7,269 nucleotides of DNA from positions 1-7,269 of the forward strand of contig DASVSV010000468.1 of assembly GCA_036387915.1 (NCBI GenBank), read 5' to 3'. The notes beneath the pieces are model-generated. The model saw only the letters and a program-made list of their open reading frames with translations, was not told the origin of the DNA and made no database searches. Made by a program: the position numbers and the translations under genes. The DNA is from QHVT01 sp036387915. GTDB lineage: Bacteria > Acidobacteriota > Thermoanaerobaculia > Gp7-AA8. Positions 4,562-7,269 of this stretch are shown here, piece by piece (the stretch's first letter is position 1; every line of letters starts with the position of its first letter).

Positions 4562-5608
4562 ATGAGTGTTCCTCTGACCAACGTCTATCGCGGTGCGCAG
4601 CTCGAGTCCGTGCATCGGGGCTCGATTGCCGTGGTCGACTCGCGGGGGACGCTGCTCGCTTACGCGGGCGATCCGGGGTTGCGCACCTGCCTGCGCTCGG
4701 CGGCCAAGCCGTTTCAGGCCATTCCGCTGCTGGAGTACGGCGGGCTCGAAGAGTTCGACCTGACCCCGGAGGAGATCGCCCTGACCTGCGGCTCGCACGG
4801 AGGCGAGCCGGTGCATGTCGCAACGGCGGCGGCGCTGCTCCGCAAAGGCGAGCTGGACGAGGAAGACCTGCTCTGCGCCGCGCATCTTCCCTTCGACGAC
4901 AAGTCGGCGGCCGACCTCCGCGCCTCGGGCGAGCTGCCGTCGGCGCTGCATAACAACTGCTCCGGCAAGCACGCCGGGATGCTCCTCGCCTCGCAGGTCA
5001 TGGACGTCCCCTCCTCGCGCTACATCGATGCCGAGCATCCGATCCAGGTGCTGATGCGCTCGACCCTCGCCGACTTTGCCGCCCTGCCGGCCGACGAGAT
5101 CCCGATCGCCGTCGACGGCTGCGGCGTGCCGGCCTTCTTTCTCTCCCTGCATCGGTCCGCCTTTGCGTATGCGCGGCTGATGGCCGGCAGCATCGAGCGA
5201 TACGCGGAGAGCGGCTCGCGCGTCGTAGAAGCGATGACCACGTTCCCCCACTACGTCGCCGGCAACTGGAGCATGACCACTCCGCTGATGGCGGCGTTCA
5301 ACGGCGACGTGGTGGCCAAGGAAGGCGCGGAGGGGTTCTACGCGATGGCCATCGCGCCGGCGATGTGCGGCGAATTGACCGGCAGGCTCCGGCTCGCCGA
5401 TGATTGCGCCATCGGTATCGCGCTCAAGATCGACGACGGCTCCATGGAACGAGGACGCAATCCGGCCATCCTCCACCTCCTCGAGCTCCTCGGCGTCGAC
5501 GTCGGCGCGCATCCCGAGCTGCAGCCCTTCCGCCACTGGCCGCTCCGCAACCACGCCGGCACCCTGGTCGGCGAGGCGCGGGCGGAATTCGACCTCGAGG
5601 TGTTATGA
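4562..5608 (+). CDS. L-asparaginase, Rhizobium etli (ReAV)/asparaginase II family
   Basis: Hydrolyses L-asparagine to aspartate and ammonia. The 348-residue protein belongs to the class structurally unlike the E. coli enzymes and typified by R. etli ReAV. ReAV's reported active site uses two Ser-Lys pairs and a metal bound by Cys-Lys-Cys, and the equivalents are here: S46 and K49 in CLRSAAKPFQAIP, S78 in TCGSHGGEP, C133 and K136 in NNCSGKHAGM, C187 in DGCGVPAFFLS, and probably K253 in VVAKEGAEGFY as the partner of S78. I recall the ReAV numbers as 48/51/80/135/138/189, a constant offset of two, which supports full conservation. No signal peptide, so cytoplasmic. ATG 4562 opens directly onto the conserved N-terminus; the frame is open upstream to 4463, but only through repeat sequence. 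First gene of a three-gene overlapping operon. Confidence 0.93.
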   Translation: MSVPLTNVYRGAQLESVHRGSIAVVDSRGTLLAYAGDPGLRTCLRSAAKPFQAIPLLEYGGLEEFDLTPEEIALTCGSHGGEPVHVATAAALLRKGELDEEDLLCAAHLPFDDKSAADLRASGELPSALHNNCSGKHAGMLLASQVMDVPSSRYIDAEHPIQVLMRSTLADFAALPADEIPIAVDGCGVPAFFLSLHRSAFAYARLMAGSIERYAESGSRVVEAMTTFPHYVAGNWSMTTPLMAAFNGDVVAKEGAEGFYAMAIAPAMCGELTGRLRLADDCAIGIALKIDDGSMERGRNPAILHLLELLGVDVGAHPELQPFRHWPLRNHAGTLVGEARAEFDLEVL

Positions 5609-6015
5609 GAAAAACAGCAAGCGTCCTCTGCCTCCTCCTCCTCGCCTCCTGCAAGACCGTCGGCGTCTCCATGACCGGCGGCGGGTACGCCGAGGTCTCG
5701 CCGACCGTGGCCAACGAGATGATCCTCGACTCGAAGCAGGTCGTGATCCTCGACGTCCGCGGCGCCGAGGTCTTCCGCGGTCCGGAGGGCTACATCGCCA
5801 GCGCCATCAGCGTCCCGTTCGAGAGCATCGAGCGGCAATTGCCGGAGCTGCTCCCCTACCAGAGCCAGACCGTGCTCGTGTACGGCACCGACGACACGGA
5901 CGGCGCCGTGGCCGCGCGGCTGCTGACGGTGGCCGGCTTCCGGAACGTCGTGCATATCGCTGGCGGACTCAAGGGATGGATTGAACACGGCTATCGGACG
6001 GTTAACGCGCAGTGA
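5605..6015 (+). CDS. Rhodanese-fold lipoprotein lacking the catalytic cysteine
   Basis: A 136-residue protein with a short lipoprotein signal (MRKTASVLCLLLLASC). The lipobox L13-A14-S15-C16 predicts lipid attachment at C16 and a periplasmic location. Residues about 30-134 read as one rhodanese domain: VSPTVANEMILDSKQVVILDVRGAEVF with the LDVR strand, the usual GHIPGA replaced by GYIASAISVPF, the loop after TVLVY, and HIAGGLKGWIEHGY near the end, matching the family's GG-x-x-x-W. The catalytic cysteine that normally follows VY is replaced by glycine (VLVYGTDDTDG, G94), so sulfur transfer through a persulfide is not expected. It is more likely a binding or scaffold domain. The ATG overlaps the asparaginase stop (ATGA) and has GAGG four bases upstream. 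Its stop overlaps the next start (TGATG). An envelope thiol/redox link with the downstream gene is inference. Confidence 0.85.
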   Translation: MRKTASVLCLLLLASCKTVGVSMTGGGYAEVSPTVANEMILDSKQVVILDVRGAEVFRGPEGYIASAISVPFESIERQLPELLPYQSQTVLVYGTDDTDGAVAARLLTVAGFRNVVHIAGGLKGWIEHGYRTVNAQ

Positions 6016-7097
6016 TGAAACGAGCCCTGATCGCCGCCACGCTCCTCCTCTGCTCCGCCGCGAGCGCGCAGAGCCTCGACCCGAACGCCAACCTCAAGGC
6101 CTGGACGGCCAAGCTGATGCCGCGCTGCCCGGGCGGCGTGCTGACGCTCGAGCAGATGTCCACCGCCGGCCCGAAGAACTTCGTGCCGTACGTGGCCACG
6201 CTCCGTTCGAACGACCAATACTGCAGCTCGCAAAAGTACGTGCTGCATTCGCCGAAGTCGCATCAGGTGGTGATCGGCACGGTCATCCCGCTGAAGAACG
6301 ACCCGCGCCCGACCTCGGTCCGCATCGGCGAGGAAGCGTCGCGCCTGCTCGGCAAGGAAGTGAAGGCGACTGTCGCCCCGTTCCCGCTGCCGGACGGCCT
6401 CAAGGCCGTCTCCATCACCCGCACCATTCCGTACGGCACGTTCGCGTACAACGCCTTCATCGACGCCAGCGAGCAGTTCCTGATCGTCGGCTTCCGCGGC
6501 GCGCTGAACGCCGATCCGGCCAAGGCGCTGCGTGAGACGCTCGGCGCCTCCGCCGGCGCGCGCCGCGGCAACGCGGCGTCCAAGGTCGAGATCCTCGAGA
6601 TCTCCGACTTCCAGTGCCCGACCTGCGCCCGCGCACACGAGCGCATCGAGCCGCTCATCCAGAAGAACCTCTCCAAGATCAACTACGTCCGCATCGACCT
6701 GCCGCTCTTCGAGCACCACGAGTGGGCCGTCCCGGCCGCGATGGGCGCGCGCGCGCTGCAGAAAGTCGCTCCCGCGAAGTACTGGGCTTACGTCGATTAC
6801 GTCTTCAAGAACCAGGAACTGATCGGCAAGCGGAAGATCGACGACGTGGTCAAGGAGTGGATGGAAGACAACGACGTCGACTGGAACGCCATCCAGAAGA
6901 TTTACAACTCCAAGTCGGAGCGCCAGGCGCTGCTGGACCAGGTCAGCCGCGCCTTCGCCATCGGCGTGGCCGCCACGCCGACGTTCGTCGTGAACGGCCA
7001 GATCATGGGCTTCGGCCCGGACGGCAACTTCACGATGGACCAGATCCGCAACGCCATCGGCGCGAACGCGCCGGCCGCGAAGAAGACGGGAAAGTAG
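6015..7097 (+). CDS. Secreted DsbA/thioredoxin-fold protein with CPTC active site and uncharacterised N-terminal domain
   Basis: About 360 residues. A Sec signal (MKRALIAATLLLCSAASAQS) with likely cleavage after A18 places it in the periplasm. The C-terminal half, from about residue 192, is a DsbA-like thioredoxin fold: VEILEISDFQCPTCARAHERIE with C201-P-T-C204, an inserted helical region, and the cis-proline loop AATPTFVVNGQ (P322). The thiol-disulfide oxidoreductase or thiol-reductase class is well supported; direction and substrate are not. Residues 20-185 form a separate domain I cannot name. It is rich in beta strands and has two cysteines, C38 (MPRCPGG) and C70 (QYCSSQ), which could form a disulfide. 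It does not read like the DsbC/DsbG dimerisation domain, though I could not test this. ATG 6015 overlaps the rhodanese stop by one base; GTG 6012 would add one residue. It ends the operon. Confidence 0.88.
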   Translation: MKRALIAATLLLCSAASAQSLDPNANLKAWTAKLMPRCPGGVLTLEQMSTAGPKNFVPYVATLRSNDQYCSSQKYVLHSPKSHQVVIGTVIPLKNDPRPTSVRIGEEASRLLGKEVKATVAPFPLPDGLKAVSITRTIPYGTFAYNAFIDASEQFLIVGFRGALNADPAKALRETLGASAGARRGNAASKVEILEISDFQCPTCARAHERIEPLIQKNLSKINYVRIDLPLFEHHEWAVPAAMGARALQKVAPAKYWAYVDYVFKNQELIGKRKIDDVVKEWMEDNDVDWNAIQKIYNSKSERQALLDQVSRAFAIGVAATPTFVVNGQIMGFGPDGNFTMDQIRNAIGANAPAAKKTGK

Positions 7098-7172
7098 CGC
7101 GCCGCTCTTCATCGCGCTGAACGCAACAGGAGACGACGAGGGGCCTCCGGACATCTGAGCCTCCGTGTCAAG

Positions 7173-7269
7173 TCAGGCGGCAGCCGTGGCGAGAGATGAG
7201 CCTCGCAGGGCGAGCTGCTTGAGGTAGCGAGTTTCGTCGTAGGCGGTGCGACTCTTCCAGCAGGCGTAA
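7173..7269 (-). CDS. C-terminal end of a transposase-like protein (partial, 5' end beyond window)
   Basis: Reading the minus strand inward from the right edge, one frame gives 31 residues ending AAA-stop (TGA at 7175-7173). It contains ACWKSRTAYDETRYLKQLAL, a Trp/Tyr/Arg-rich pattern resembling the tails of some insertion-sequence transposases, perhaps IS110/IS116-like. The other frames here look non-coding. The piece is too short for firm family assignment, and no terminal inverted repeat is visible between it and 7097. It could be an intact element entering from the right, or a remnant. If real, it converges on the asparaginase operon with 75 bases between the stops. Confidence 0.45.
   Translation of the reverse strand, partial: YACWKSRTAYDETRYLKQLALRGSSLATAAA

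Noticed and set aside
5991..7154. Long minus-strand open frame antisense to the DsbA-like gene (about 387 codons), with similar frames at 2311-3381 and 4403-5554
   Set aside because: These are opposite-strand shadows of clear genes with high third-position GC. Their translations are Arg/Ala/Gly/Val/Asp-rich with no recognisable domain.
1..7269. tRNA, rRNA or phage-type genes
   Set aside because: I found no cloverleaf arms, rRNA-like stretches or phage structural motifs. Coding genes account for nearly all of the window.

Overview
The window is about 7.3 kb of GC-rich, densely coding bacterial chromosome. It has GTG as well as ATG starts, genes that overlap by one to four bases, and at least one good sigma-54 promoter. 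No marker gene fixes the taxon. The gene content, base composition and heptanucleotide repeats would fit an environmental Acidobacteriota-like or deltaproteobacterial/Myxococcota-like genome; this is inference only.

Left part (1-1996, minus strand): the first 542 codons of mutS (mismatch recognition), whose ATPase end lies outside the window. Just upstream on the same strand is a small gene for a single-pass membrane protein of unknown function. It diverges from an acyl carrier protein gene, with only 18 bases between the two start codons.

Centre (2015-4437, plus strand): a dedicated acyl carrier protein and a NodE/FabF-like ketosynthase overlap by four bases. A short intergenic region then carries a hairpin and a near-consensus sigma-54 promoter. 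It is followed by a STAS-domain anti-sigma-factor antagonist that overlaps a DinB-like putative metal-binding protein.

Right part (4562-7097, plus strand): a tightly overlapping three-gene operon. It encodes a Rhizobium-etli-type (ReAV-like) L-asparaginase, a rhodanese-fold lipoprotein without the catalytic cysteine, and a secreted DsbA/thioredoxin-fold protein with a CPTC active site. At the right edge is what looks like the last 31 codons of a transposase-like gene on the minus strand.

The least ordinary thing here is a family of heptanucleotide-based palindromic repeats, found three times in 4.2 kb. One copy lies in frame inside mutS and adds about 26 residues. One straddles the acp/fabF junction and supplies the fabF start codon and a 20-residue N-terminal extension. 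One fills the gap before the asparaginase gene. The copies share heptads of the form (G/C)A-N-N-AAC, and two of them share a GC-rich core. They behave like the protein-coding palindromic elements known from Rickettsia, but the sequence is unrelated as far as I can tell by eye.
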